Origin: Kaistia terrae
GTDB lineage: Bacteria; Pseudomonadota; Alphaproteobacteria; Rhizobiales; Kaistiaceae
Direction of reading: 5' to 3'
DNA: 64,000 nt
NCBI RefSeq assembly: GCF_026344005.1
Contig: NZ_JAPKNH010000002.1
Location: 868,001-932,000 of the forward strand
The translations under genes and the position numbers were made by a program. The first letter of the stretch is position 1, and each line of letters opens with the position of its first letter. Below, in pieces: positions 16,583 to 25,117 of the stretch. The notes beneath the pieces were generated by a model. It made no database searches. It was not told the origin of the DNA and saw only the letters and a program-made list of their open reading frames with translations.

Positions 16583-16801
16583 TTGGATCGAAAAGAGATC
16601 CAGAAGCTCGAGGGCTTCTTTCATCGCCGCTTCAACATGAAGGGCATCACCATCCGTCCGCGTCCCCGCAAGGACGATACCGCCGAGGTCTATTTCGGCG
16701 ATGAGTTCGTCGGCGTCCTGTTCCGGGACGACGAAGAGGGTGAACTCTCCTACAACTTCACGATGGCGATCCTCGATATCGACCTCGAAGAAGAAGCTTG
16801 A
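16583..16801 (+). CDS. DUF3126 family protein (TTG start)
   Basis: 72-residue protein that matches the small alphaproteobacterial DUF3126 family: (M)DRKEIQKLEGFFHRRF, then PRPRKDDTAEVYFGDEFVGVLF and SYNFTMAILDIDL. The family begins with MD-x-x-E-I, which here corresponds to a TTG codon at 16583; AGGAG at 16572-16576 gives a fitting ribosome binding site. A start further upstream would add residues foreign to the family. Function unknown. It follows cysE by 118 bases on the same strand, a neighbourhood I believe is common in the Hyphomicrobiales. Confidence 0.88.
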   Translation: MDRKEIQKLEGFFHRRFNMKGITIRPRPRKDDTAEVYFGDEFVGVLFRDDEEGELSYNFTMAILDIDLEEEA

Positions 16802-16970
16802 AACGGCACGCCTGAGGCGAGCCGTCGATTGACGAATGCGGTTCCATGATTGGCGCTGGCTTGCGAGCAGGCGCCGGTCGTGGACACCACCGAAGCGGCG
16901 GCCATCGTGTCCACGCCCGCTTGACCGGCGCGGGCGCACGGTTCGTCCGAACAACCGGGATTGAACCGCC

Positions 16971-17492
16971 ATGCCCCTGCACGCGCTCGATGGCCTTTGG
17001 CCCGAAGTCCCCGCCGCGGATCGCTACTGGGTTGCGCCCGATGCGCGCGTGATCGGCAAGGTCACGCTCGGCGACGAGGTCAGCATCTGGTTCGGCGCCG
17101 TTCTTCGCGGCGATAATGAACGCATCACCATCGGCGCGCGCAGCAATATCCAGGAACATTGCGTCCTCCACACCGACATGGGCTTTCCGCTCACGATCGG
17201 CGAGGGCTGCACGATTGGCCACCGCGCCATTCTCCACGGCTGCACCATCGGTTCGAACAGCCTGATCGGCATGGGCGCGACTGTGATGAACGGGGCGAAG
17301 ATCGGCGCAAACTGCGTCATCGGCGCCGGTGCGCTCGTCCCGGAGGGCAAGCAGATCCCGGACGGGTCGCTCGTCGTCGGAATGCCGGCCAAAGTCATTC
17401 GTGCATTGGACGAGACGACATTCGCCAGACTGCGCGAAGGCGCGGCGCACTATGTCGCCAACTGGCGGCGTTTCGCGGCGAGCTTCGAGTAG
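16971..17492 (+). CDS. Gamma-carbonic anhydrase family protein
   Basis: 173-residue left-handed beta-helix protein of the gamma-carbonic anhydrase/YrdA family. The zinc ligands are visible as His67 (EHCVLHTD), His84 and His89 ([10 protein letters not shown]), and RGDNE at 46-50 carries the conserved Arg and Asp at the subunit interface. Hexapeptide repeats continue to GMPAKVIR near 145. Members bind zinc or iron; carbonic anhydrase activity varies. The substrate-site Glu residues of archaeal Cam are not evident, so activity is uncertain. Confidence 0.9.
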   Translation: MPLHALDGLWPEVPAADRYWVAPDARVIGKVTLGDEVSIWFGAVLRGDNERITIGARSNIQEHCVLHTDMGFPLTIGEGCTIGHRAILHGCTIGSNSLIGMGATVMNGAKIGANCVIGAGALVPEGKQIPDGSLVVGMPAKVIRALDETTFARLREGAAHYVANWRRFAASFE

Positions 17493-17640
17493 GGGCTGCT
17501 TCAGCCGGCGCCGATTCCCTGATCTGGGGGAATTTCCAGGTTGGTCGCGGGCGTGTCCGTCACTGTCCGCAAGACTTGGGTTGTTCTGGCACCCTCCGCG
17601 ATCCCAAGCTCTTTATCGGCAAGGCCAGCAGTCCTGCCCA

Positions 17641-17670
17641 AAACAAAGCCCCGGCGGGTGGCGCCGGGGC
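17641..17670 (-). terminator. Rho-independent terminator of the BTLCP gene
   Basis: Stem GCCCCGGCG (17648-17656) and CGCCGGGGC (17662-17670), nine base pairs with a five-base loop. On the minus strand it is followed by UUUGUUU. It lies 46 bases past the stop of the minus-strand peptidase gene and also faces the carbonic anhydrase gene. Confidence 0.8.
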
Positions 17671-17716
17671 TTGATATCCTTTGTCCTTCAGGACGCGCGA
17701 GCCGTTCGGGCCGCCC

Positions 17717-18331
17717 TCAGCGCTTGATGCTGCCGACGAGGGTCGGACGGTCGTCTTCGATGGCAACCCAGCGGCCACTGTTCTGGTCGGACTGGCGCTT
17801 GACGAACTGGTATTCGGTATCGCCCCAGAGCTTGACCTTCGGCTCGAGATTGTCGAGCACGAGGTCGCCGCGATCGGAGCGAACGGTCAGCACTGCATGG
17901 CCTTCGCCATTGGTCTGGCGAACGACGGTGATGAGCAGCACGCCGGCCGACCATCCCTTTTCGATCAATTCACGACGCTTCAGAAGAACGAAGTCTTCGC
18001 AATCGCCCTTACCGTCTTCCGGGTAGGTCCAGTATTCCTGACGACCATAGAGTTCTTCGTCGGTTACTGGCTCGATCGCGGTGTTGACGTTGTCGTTGAC
18101 GGCGATCAGCTCGTTCCAGAGCGTGACGGTCAGATGGGCCGGGGAGGTGTCGCGCGTCATCTCCTTGCATTCGCCCGGCATCCGCGAGCAGAGCTCGAAA
18201 TGGCCGACAGGCTGGCTGGTCTTGCCCGTCACCCGCATGAAAGCGGCGTGTTCCTGTGCGGAAGCCCCGGCGATCAGGCCGAAGAACAATGCAAGCCCGG
18301 CAATGCAACTCGATACGCGTACAAACGACAT
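17717..18331 (-). CDS. Transglutaminase-like cysteine peptidase (BTLCP, LapG family)
   Basis: 204 residues with a Sec signal peptide (cleavage near GASAQE at 25). The triad of the peptidase C93 family is complete: Cys111 in KGDCEDF, His145 in GEGHAVL and Asp160 in LVLDNLEP. LapG, the best studied member, cleaves large surface adhesins in the periplasm under c-di-GMP control. No LapD or adhesin gene is nearby, so the target here is unknown; many rhizobial genomes have several such proteins. A perfect TTAA-N7-TTAAC site lies 120 bases upstream of the start. Confidence 0.88.
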   Translation of the reverse strand: MSFVRVSSCIAGLALFFGLIAGASAQEHAAFMRVTGKTSQPVGHFELCSRMPGECKEMTRDTSPAHLTVTLWNELIAVNDNVNTAIEPVTDEELYGRQEYWTYPEDGKGDCEDFVLLKRRELIEKGWSAGVLLITVVRQTNGEGHAVLTVRSDRGDLVLDNLEPKVKLWGDTEYQFVKRQSDQNSGRWVAIEDDRPTLVGSIKR

Positions 18332-18747
18332 AGATCCCGTCCTCTTGTCTGAGGAAGACTATGTCATATAGGCTTTTACTGCTCTCTAAGCCAAGCACGA
18401 TGATTCTAATCGACTTCTCTTCAAATTTTGCGAGAAGTTTAAGCTTTGGTTTAATGAACGATTAACCAATTCTGCTCGCGGGATTGTCTCTGCCCTGTAG
18501 ACAATGGCGGATGGGTCGGGCAGGCGTTTTCGCGGAATCGCTGGATTCCTGGCCTCCTTGTGATGCGGCCGACACATCATGGTAAGGAAATTGTGAATAT
18601 CGGTCGGAGGGGCCGGCAAATCCGGCTTTTTGGAGCCGTCCCGGGGGATCGCGCGCGAGCAATCTGACAGGAGGATCGCGAAGGCGGCCTGCCGGAGCCT
18701 CGTGAACGGGGGCGCGCGCTCTGTGAGACGCGGCCCGACTGGGCAGT
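18332..18747. other. Intergenic region upstream of the BTLCP gene
   Basis: 416 bases between two minus-strand genes. The first 150 bases upstream of the peptidase gene are AT-richer and include the CtrA-type site at 18451-18466. The remainder is GC-rich with no gene I can support. Confidence 0.45.
18451..18466. promoter_or_regulatory. CtrA-type site TTAA-N7-TTAAC
   Basis: TTAATGAACGATTAAC: an exact match to the consensus of the alphaproteobacterial cell-cycle regulator CtrA, placed 120 bases upstream of the LapG-type peptidase start. Because the site is almost palindromic it can act on either strand. Confidence 0.5.
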
Positions 18748-19404
18748 TCAGTCGCGGCCGCCGTCGAGGACGACCAGGTGGTGATGGCGGCGTCCGGACG
18801 GTTGAACCGGGGTGGTCGGGCCCGCCGGCTCCGGCGTGCGAAGCACAGCGGGGAGGGGGCGGGCCGCGATCGACGTCGCAGTCGACAGGCTCGCCTCTGG
18901 CTCAAGCCATCGCAGGCTCAGGACCTGCTGGCGGACGATCGGCTGCATGCCCAGCCAATAGGGCCGCTCCAGCGGCGAGAACAGGCCGAGGATGCGGTCA
19001 TTGCGCCGTCCGTCCTGGCTGATCGGCAAAAGCAGCATCTCGACGGACACCGTGTTGCCGCGCTCCGTTTGCCCAGCGATCTCGACGATGGCCACGGAAG
19101 CATTTCGGGCAATCGTGCGGAGGGTTGTCGCGAGGGGCTCGCGGTCTGTTCCCTGCCAGATCGACAGGAAGTCGTCGCCCGTCAGTTCGCGGCCGAAATT
19201 GGCGCAGAGACCCGTACCGGCCAGGCGAAAGGGGAATGCCGTCGTGTGGGACGCATCGAGAAGAAAAATATCACCGAGCAGCTTTGCGAAATGGACGGGC
19301 TCGATCGCGCTGCGGAGCGGCGCGGGCCTGCCAGCGCGCTGGCCTTGCCAATACGCATAGAGCTGTTGCGACGACGCGTGCCTTGTTGGGAATTCGTCAC
19401 TCAT
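18748..19404 (-). CDS. PAS domain-containing protein (PAS_5-like)
   Basis: 218 residues from the ATG at 19404 (MSDEFPTRHASSQQLYAYW). The core, about residues 10-160, matches the alphaproteobacterial PAS_5/DUF-type regulators: LYAYWQGQRAGRPAPLRSAIEP, then FRLAGTGLCANFGRELTGDDFL (PAS core) and a closing GLFSPLERPYWLG. No output domain is attached. The C-terminal 55 residues are Pro/Ala/Thr-rich with an HHH stretch and look disordered. Role unknown; related proteins are reported as stress or motility regulators, which I cannot confirm here. Confidence 0.8.
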   Translation of the reverse strand: MSDEFPTRHASSQQLYAYWQGQRAGRPAPLRSAIEPVHFAKLLGDIFLLDASHTTAFPFRLAGTGLCANFGRELTGDDFLSIWQGTDREPLATTLRTIARNASVAIVEIAGQTERGNTVSVEMLLLPISQDGRRNDRILGLFSPLERPYWLGMQPIVRQQVLSLRWLEPEASLSTATSIAARPLPAVLRTPEPAGPTTPVQPSGRRHHHLVVLDGGRD

Positions 19405-19866
19405 AGGCGCAACCTTGCATCCGAAGCCCCGTTCCACCGTCATTTCGGACGGCTGGCGGGGCGTGCGAGGAAGGCGCTGCGGCCGTCCCTGCCTGCGCTC
19501 ATAGCAGATGGCGCGGGTCGCCGGGGCAACTCCCGCCGGACAGGGTTACGCACAAGTTGATCTCATTTCGTGATTGATCTTAAATTTGAAGCATGAAAAG
19601 TTACGTCGCGTTACGGGGCGTCTTTGCTGGGGGGCTAGACGGGGCGTGACGAAGGCCGTCCGCGCGTGCCCGTCTGAGAAGCGCGCCGGACGGCCAATTT
19701 GCTTTTCCCTAGAGCTTTTCGCCATTTGACGAATACGCCGAAGAGCGGAAATCCTTCGCTGTGTCGCGTCTTCTTCGTGCGAGCCTCACTACACTTCGCT
19801 TGAAAACGCCCTGGCCTCGCTCCCGCTGCGCTTGCGCGGAAATCGTGGGCCGACTATGCCGGATGA
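19405..19866. other. Intergenic region with a degenerate 44-base element
   Basis: 462 bases between divergent genes. It holds a degenerate copy (19766-19809) of the 44-base interspersed element described at 53129. No gene with support was found. The stretch 19560-19610 is AT-rich and may carry the promoter of the PAS gene. Confidence 0.4.
19766..19809. repeat. Degenerate copy of 44-base interspersed element
   Basis: Same length and ends (GCGT-TTC at the left, TTCGCTTGAAAACGC at the right) as the copies at 41780-41823 and 53129-53172, but the middle CGAACCGGTACCC is eroded to CGAGCCTCACTAC. Confidence 0.6.
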
Positions 19867-20607
19867 ATGAGCCCCAGAAGCGAACGCGCCGAGCGCGAAC
19901 CCGTATTCAACCTCCCCGCCGTCATCATTGCCTCGTTGGCCGTGCTGGCGATCGTCCACGTTGTTCGCGTCTATGTTCTGGACGAGGAACAGGCGAGTTG
20001 GTTGATCGCGACCTTTGCCTTCTTCCCCATCCGGCTGACAGGCCCGTCCATCCCGGGCTTCTATTGGCCGGGCGGTCTGGCGGGAGATGTCTGGACCTTC
20101 TTCAGCTACGCGTTCCTGCATGCGGACTGGATGCACTACGGCGTCAACGGTCTCTGGCTTGCCGCCTTTGGCACGCCGCTCGCACGTCGTTTCGGCACCT
20201 GGCGTTTCCTTGCCTTCTCTCTGGGCGGCGCGGCAGCGGGCGCGGCGGCGCATCTTCTGCTTTATCCGTCCGGACAGGCGCCGCTGATCGGCGCTTCGGC
20301 GGCGATCTCGGCCCAGATGGCCGCCTCGGCTCGGTTCGCCTTTTCAGCCGGCGGTCGGCTTGGCGGCGGTATTCCGCGCAGTGACGCGGATTTCCGCCCG
20401 GCTCTGTCGTTCCTGGAGATGGCGCGCGACCGGCGCATCGTCGCGTTTCTCGGCGTGTGGTTCGTCTTCAACCTGGTGTTCGGTCTGCTGTTCACCCCAC
20501 CCGGCGTGACAAACAGCACGGTGGCCTGGGAAGCCCATCTCGGCGGCTTCATCTTCGGCGTGCTGCTGTTTCCGTGGTTCGATCCGATCGGGCGCGCTCG
20601 CCGTTAA
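19867..20607 (+). CDS. Rhomboid family intramembrane serine protease
   Basis: 246 residues with six or seven membrane helices. The catalytic Ser is Ser144 in IGASAAISA (GxSx motif) and the catalytic His is His224 in AWEAHLGGFIFG; the conserved FLHADWMHYGVNGLWL near 83-98 supplies the His/Asn of the oxyanion region. It cuts transmembrane substrates inside the inner membrane; its substrates are unknown. A hydrophilic loop at 160-180 separates helices. The downstream neighbour is a CBS-domain gene on the same strand, about 217 bases away. Confidence 0.92.
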   Translation: MSPRSERAEREPVFNLPAVIIASLAVLAIVHVVRVYVLDEEQASWLIATFAFFPIRLTGPSIPGFYWPGGLAGDVWTFFSYAFLHADWMHYGVNGLWLAAFGTPLARRFGTWRFLAFSLGGAAAGAAAHLLLYPSGQAPLIGASAAISAQMAASARFAFSAGGRLGGGIPRSDADFRPALSFLEMARDRRIVAFLGVWFVFNLVFGLLFTPPGVTNSTVAWEAHLGGFIFGVLLFPWFDPIGRARR

Positions 20608-20824
20608 GTCCGGGCCGGAACCGCCATCGCGGTCCCCGCAGGCGCACCTTGCAATCGCCTCGTCACAGTCTCATCATCAGGGGACGGACATGACGACCAG
20701 CGCGCCAAGCCTGGCGTCCTGCACGGTAGATGATCGTAAGGTGATGGAGCCTCCGATCATGATTGGGGTTCGGACCGGTCCACCTCAGAGAGCGGCCGGC
20801 CCTGCTTGAACAGGGAGCCGCCCA

Positions 20825-21253
20825 ATGACCGTCGCAGCCATATTGTCGAACAAGGGGCGGGACGTCATCACCGTCTCTCCCGACCTCAGCATTGCAGAAG
20901 TCGTGCGAATCCTGGCCGAGCGCCGGATCGGCGCGATCGTTGTCACCGATGGCGCCAACCATATTCTCGGTATCGTTTCGGAACGCGATGTGGTGCGGGC
21001 GCTGGCCCGCGGCGCCGACGCGCTGAACGGGCCTGTGTCGTCGATCATGACGGCCAAAGTCGTCACCTGCACGGATCGGAACACGATCAACGAGGTGATG
21101 ACGCGCATGACCGAGGGCCGGTTCCGCCACCTTCCGGTCGTCGAGGATGACCAGCTCGCCGGCATTGTCTCGATCGGCGACGTGGTCAAGGCGCGCATCG
21201 AGCAGGTCGAGCGCGAAGCCGATGAAATGCGCGCCTATATAGCCACGGCCTGA
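20825..21253 (+). CDS. CBS domain-containing protein
   Basis: 142 residues made of two tandem CBS motifs (about 8-65 and 74-135): VITVSPDLSIAEVVRILAERR, GIVSERDVVRAL, VVTCTDRNTINEVMTRM and GIVSIGDVVKARI. Such paired CBS proteins bind adenine nucleotides and act as energy sensors or regulatory subunits. The length is typical of rhizobial stand-alone CBS proteins. Its 3' end overlaps the 3' end of the convergent ABC exporter gene by 19 bases. Confidence 0.92.
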   Translation: MTVAAILSNKGRDVITVSPDLSIAEVVRILAERRIGAIVVTDGANHILGIVSERDVVRALARGADALNGPVSSIMTAKVVTCTDRNTINEVMTRMTEGRFRHLPVVEDDQLAGIVSIGDVVKARIEQVEREADEMRAYIATA

Positions 21254-22971
21254 GACAAGCCGCCGAACTGCGCCTCGTGCAGCCTTGCATAATCGCCTCG
21301 ACGCGCAAGCAATTCGGCATGGGTGCCTTGCTCGACGATGCCGCTTGTGCCGACGACAACGATGCGGTCGGCATTGCGGATCGTCGCCAGTCGGTGCGCT
21401 ACGACCAGGGTCGTGCGGCCCTCCGACAAGGCCGCCAGCGATTGCTGGATGGCGAACTCGGTCGCGGTGTCTAGCGCTGATGTCGCTTCGTCGAGGATGA
21501 GGATCGGCGGGTTCTTCAGGAAGATGCGCGCGATCGCCAGGCGCTGCTTCTGGCCGCCGGAAAGCTTAACGCCACGCTCGCCAGTCAGCGTGTCGAGCCC
21601 ATCCGGCAGCGACAGCACGAATTCATCCAGCGCCGAACGCCGCAGCGCCTCGATGATTTCCTCGTCGGTGGCGTCGAGCCGACCATAGGCGATGTTGTCG
21701 CGAATGGTGCCGCCGAACAGGAACACGTCCTGCGCCACGATGCCGATCTGATTGCGCAACGATGCCTGCGTCATGTCGCGAATGTCGATGCCGTCAATGG
21801 CGATGCTCCCGCCATCAACCTCGTAGAAGCGCGGCAGCAGCGAGCAGATCGTCGTCTTGCCGGCGCCCGAGGGACCGACGAAGGCGATCGTCTCGCCAGC
21901 TCGGATCGTCAGGTTCAACCCCTGCAGAACCTTGCCATGCTCGTTGTAGCCGAAGTCGACGTCGCGATAGACAATGTCGCCCTTTAGGTGATCCACGGTG
22001 ATGGCGCCGGGCCGATCGGCAATGTCGGGTGCGGTATCGATCAGCGAGATGAAGCGCTTGAAGCCGGCGATGCCCTTCGGATAGCTCTCCAGTACCGAGG
22101 TGATCTTGTCGATCGGCCGGAAGAACACGTTGACCAGCAGCAGGAAGCCGACAAAGCCGCCATTGCTGAGCTCGCCACGAATGACGAAATAGGTGCCGGC
22201 AACCATCACCACGAGTTGCACGAAACGCGTGCTGAAATAGGACATCGCCAAGCTGGCGGTCATATAGGCGTAGGCGCTGAGCTTGGTTGTCCGGTAGCTC
22301 TCGTTGTTTTCGGCGAAGAGGGCCCGCTCGTGGTCCTCATTGGCAAAAGCCTTGACCACGCGGATGCCGCCGACGCTCTCGCCGACGCGGGTGTTGAAAT
22401 CGCCGACCTGGCGGAACAACCGGCGCCAGTTCTCCGTCATCTTGGCGCCGTAGCGGCTGACCAGCCAGGTCATGACCGGGATGATCGCCGTGGTGATCAA
22501 CGCCAGCTTCCAATGTACGGTGAACATCAGGACGAACGCGCCGACGAACGTCATGATGGCGATGAAGACGTCTTCCGGCCCGTGATGCGCGACTTCGCCG
22601 ACCTCCTCGAGGTCCTTGGTCACGTGGGTGATCAAATGGCCGGTCTTGTTGTTGTCGAAATAGCGGAAGCTGAGCTTCTGGATATGGTCGAACGCCTCGC
22701 GGCGCATGTCCGTCTCTATGCCGATGCCGAGCGCGTGGCCCCAGTAGTTGACGACCGCCATCAGGCCGGTGTTCAGCACATAGACCACGAGCAGCAGCGC
22801 CGCGACGCCGGCGATCAGGCCCCAGTTCTGGCCGGGCAGCAATTGATCGACGAACAGCTTCACCGCCAGCGGAAAGCCCAGCTCAAGCAAGCCGGCCAGT
22901 ACCGCGCAGCCGAAGTCGAGGAAGAACAGGCGCTTATAGGGGACGTAATAGGCGAAGAAGCGGCGCAGCAT
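21235..22971 (-). CDS. ABC exporter, fused permease-ATPase
   Basis: 578 residues, half-transporter of the MsbA/multidrug type IV family. The membrane domain has six helices over about 15-300, with the coupling motif ETDMRREAFDHIQKLSFRYF near 86-105. The ATPase domain has Walker A GPSGAGKT near 375, signature LSGGQKQR near 477, Walker B ILILDEATSALD near 495 and the switch His in VVAHRLATIR. It should work as a homodimer exporting lipids or drugs. It lies 50 bases downstream of hisI on the same strand, but a shared function is not suggested. Confidence 0.92.
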   Translation of the reverse strand: MLRRFFAYYVPYKRLFFLDFGCAVLAGLLELGFPLAVKLFVDQLLPGQNWGLIAGVAALLLVVYVLNTGLMAVVNYWGHALGIGIETDMRREAFDHIQKLSFRYFDNNKTGHLITHVTKDLEEVGEVAHHGPEDVFIAIMTFVGAFVLMFTVHWKLALITTAIIPVMTWLVSRYGAKMTENWRRLFRQVGDFNTRVGESVGGIRVVKAFANEDHERALFAENNESYRTTKLSAYAYMTASLAMSYFSTRFVQLVVMVAGTYFVIRGELSNGGFVGFLLLVNVFFRPIDKITSVLESYPKGIAGFKRFISLIDTAPDIADRPGAITVDHLKGDIVYRDVDFGYNEHGKVLQGLNLTIRAGETIAFVGPSGAGKTTICSLLPRFYEVDGGSIAIDGIDIRDMTQASLRNQIGIVAQDVFLFGGTIRDNIAYGRLDATDEEIIEALRRSALDEFVLSLPDGLDTLTGERGVKLSGGQKQRLAIARIFLKNPPILILDEATSALDTATEFAIQQSLAALSEGRTTLVVAHRLATIRNADRIVVVGTSGIVEQGTHAELLARRGDYARLHEAQFGGLSQAVAI

Positions 22972-23021
22972 GGACGGTCTCGATCGGTTGCCGGAGGCTT
23001 TGTTTCGGGCCTTTTGCGGCG

Positions 23022-23504
23022 TCAGCTATCGCCGTAGACGGCCTTCGGGTCGAACAGCGGTTCGTCGCCGGTGAAGGCAAGCTTCAGCTCGGGCGAGACG
23101 GGCTGGCCGACAGGCACGCTGCGGTAGAAGCAACCCTTGCGGCCGGTATGGCAATTGGCGCCGGTGCCGGCGGTGCTGACGCGAATCCAGATCGCATCCT
23201 GGTCGCAGTCGACCCGCATTTCCTTCACCGTCTGGGCATGGCCGCTCGTCGCGCCCTTGTGCCAGAGTTCTTTTCGCGAGCGGCTCCAGTACCAGCCTTC
23301 GCCGGTCTCGATCGTCTTGGCCAGCGCCTCTTCATTCATCCAGGCGAGCATGACGACGTCGCCGGTTTCAAAATCCGTCACGACGGCGGCCACCAGCCCA
23401 TCGGCGCCGAAACGGGGCATCAAGGCGGTGCCTTCCTCGACTTCGGCATGCGAGCCGGGGGCAGCGAAGCGGGGCGAGATCGGGTCGACGGTCGTCGTGG
23501 TCAT
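23022..23504 (-). CDS. hisI: Phosphoribosyl-AMP cyclohydrolase
   Basis: 160 residues from the ATG at 23504 (MTTTTVDPISPRF). Catalyses the third step of histidine synthesis, ring opening of phosphoribosyl-AMP. Zinc and magnesium site motifs are visible: MRVDCDQDAIWIRV (Cys, Asp, Asp) and CHTGRKGCFYR (two Cys, His). It is the monofunctional form without the HisE pyrophosphatase domain, as usual in alphaproteobacteria. It follows folE on the same strand with a 74-base gap. An upstream in-frame start at 23543 would add 13 unconserved residues. Confidence 0.95.
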   Translation of the reverse strand: MTTTTVDPISPRFAAPGSHAEVEEGTALMPRFGADGLVAAVVTDFETGDVVMLAWMNEEALAKTIETGEGWYWSRSRKELWHKGATSGHAQTVKEMRVDCDQDAIWIRVSTAGTGANCHTGRKGCFYRSVPVGQPVSPELKLAFTGDEPLFDPKAVYGDS

Positions 23505-23578
23505 GGTGTACTCCGGCGTTTGCATTCGCCATGGCGCCGGCACTGCGGCGAAGGGACTGGAACTGCAGGTGAAACGGT

Positions 23579-24193
23579 CTAGCGATGCTGTACCAGCGAA
23601 AGGAAACGGGCCCGTTCGGCCGGGTCCTTGTGGAAAATGCCGGTGAAGCTCGTCGTGATCGTCGAGACGCCAGACTTATGGGCGCCGCGCATCGAGACGC
23701 AATGATGCTCCGCCTCGACCATCACGGCGACGCCTCGCGGCAGCAGCCCCTGGTCGACGGCCTCGGCGATCTGGTTGGTCAGTCGCTCCTGCATCTGCAG
23801 GCGGCGGGCGAAGATGTCGACGACACGCGCCAGCTTCGACAGGCCGACCACGCCACCCTTCGGATAATAGGCGATATGCGCCTTGCCGATGAAGGGCACC
23901 ATGTGGTGCTCGCAATGCGAAAAGAAGGGGATATCCCGCACCAGCACGATGTCATCATAGCCGCCGGCCTCATCGAACACACGGTCCAGCGTTTCGGCGG
24001 CGTCTTCGTGATAGCCTTTGTAGAACTCGCCAAATGCCTTGGTGACGCGCTTCGGCGTATCGAGCAGGCCTTCGCGCGACGGGTCGTCGCCGGCCCAGGC
24101 GATCAGCGTGCGGACAGCGGCCTCGGCTTCTTCGCGGGTCGGACGATGGCTCGTGTGCGGAACGGGCTTGGCCGGCGGGCTTTTGGCGTCCAT
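23579..24193 (-). CDS. folE: GTP cyclohydrolase I
   Basis: 204 residues. Converts GTP to dihydroneopterin triphosphate, the first step of folate synthesis. The zinc ligands are present ([12 protein letters not shown] and [13 protein letters not shown]), which identifies the zinc-dependent FolE type rather than FolE2. Other family pieces are [14 protein letters not shown] and [17 protein letters not shown] with QERLT. The first 20 residues are a variable tail. It is the first gene of folE-hisI and is divergent from the SufU-like gene. Confidence 0.96.
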   Translation of the reverse strand: MDAKSPPAKPVPHTSHRPTREEAEAAVRTLIAWAGDDPSREGLLDTPKRVTKAFGEFYKGYHEDAAETLDRVFDEAGGYDDIVLVRDIPFFSHCEHHMVPFIGKAHIAYYPKGGVVGLSKLARVVDIFARRLQMQERLTNQIAEAVDQGLLPRGVAVMVEAEHHCVSMRGAHKSGVSTITTSFTGIFHKDPAERARFLSLVQHR

Positions 24194-24322
24194 GAGGGTA
24201 CTCCGACTGGGGCCGGATGTCGGACAGGAGGGTCTCGACTGGGCCGATAGGTGCGACGGGTCGCAGTCCTACTATCTGGTCCCTCGGTTGGCGAGTTTCT
24301 ATATTGGCGTCAGGAGGTCGCA

Positions 24323-24778
24323 ATGATCGACGACATGTATAATGCGCGGATCCTGGAATTCGCCGCCAATATCCCTCGGCTTGGCCGGCTCGAACAGCCG
24401 GATGCTAGCGCGACGGCGCATTCCAAGCTCTGCGGTTCGACTGTCACCGTACATCTCAAGATGGATGGCGATGTCGTCAGCGACTTCAGCCATGAGGTGC
24501 GCGCCTGCGCCCTGGGCCAAGCGTCGTCCTCGATTCTCGCCCGCAACATCGTCGGCACGGATACGGCGACGCTTCGCGCGCTTCGCGATACCATGGTGCG
24601 GATGCTGAAGGAAAATGGCGCGCCGCCGGACGGTCGCTTTGGCGATCTCCGCTTCCTGGAGCCGGTGCGCGACTACAAGGCCCGGCATGCCTCGACCCTT
24701 CTGACCTTCGATGCGGTGGTCGACGCGATCGAGCAAATCGAGGCTAGGCGAGTGCCCGTGGAGCTGGAATCCGGCTGA
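24323..24778 (+). CDS. Iron-sulfur cluster assembly scaffold-like protein (SufU/IscU fold)
   Basis: 151 residues, IscU/NifU N-terminal fold. Two of the three ligand cysteines are present: Cys37 (SKLCGSTV) and Cys62 (VRACALGQASSSI, which is the conserved C-A-x-x-x-A-S motif). No third Cys follows; the expected position reads ARHASTLLTFDAV, with His instead. This pattern seems usual for the stand-alone alphaproteobacterial branch, so its scaffold role is uncertain. The start at 24323 has a strong ribosome binding site (AGGAGGT at 24312-24318). A secreted small protein and yidD follow. Confidence 0.85.
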   Translation: MIDDMYNARILEFAANIPRLGRLEQPDASATAHSKLCGSTVTVHLKMDGDVVSDFSHEVRACALGQASSSILARNIVGTDTATLRALRDTMVRMLKENGAPPDGRFGDLRFLEPVRDYKARHASTLLTFDAVVDAIEQIEARRVPVELESG

Positions 24779-24814
24779 TCGACGGGCGGACATCTCGGCG
24801 AATGGGAGAGGCGC

Positions 24815-25117
24815 ATGACCATGATCTTCACTCCTCGGCGGTGTAAACTGTCCGTTACCCTTCTGTTAGCCATAACGGTGGCTGGAACTGGCGTGGCGCT
24901 GGCGCTCTCCAACGATGCCCAGGCGATCGTCGACCGGGTCAAGGCGACGACGCCGAATCTGCATCCGGTCTGCTCCGATCGCGGCAAGCTGACCGAGGTG
25001 GTCACGGCGGCGACGATCGCACTGGCCGGGGCGAAGAAGATCAATGGCGACCACACGGTTGCGCGGGCCGCGGGCCAGGAGGCCGGACGCTATCTGTACT
25101 TCCACTGCCCATCCTGA
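24815..25117 (+). CDS. Hypothetical secreted protein
   Basis: 100 residues. The N-terminus is basic then hydrophobic (KLSVTLLLAITVAGTGVALA), a Sec signal or anchor, with possible cleavage near ALALSNDA. The mature part is small and mostly helical with two Cys (VCSDRG and FHCPS), which may form a disulfide. No family is recognised. It sits 36 bases after the SufU-like gene and overlaps the 5' part of the yidD frame, so the three may be one transcript. Confidence 0.6.
   Translation: MTMIFTPRRCKLSVTLLLAITVAGTGVALALSNDAQAIVDRVKATTPNLHPVCSDRGKLTEVVTAATIALAGAKKINGDHTVARAAGQEAGRYLYFHCPS

Noticed and set aside
24848-24858. ACTGTCCGTTA, the exact complement of TAACGGACAGT at 7242-7252
   Set aside because: It lies inside the coding part of a signal peptide, without the partner arm; probably chance.
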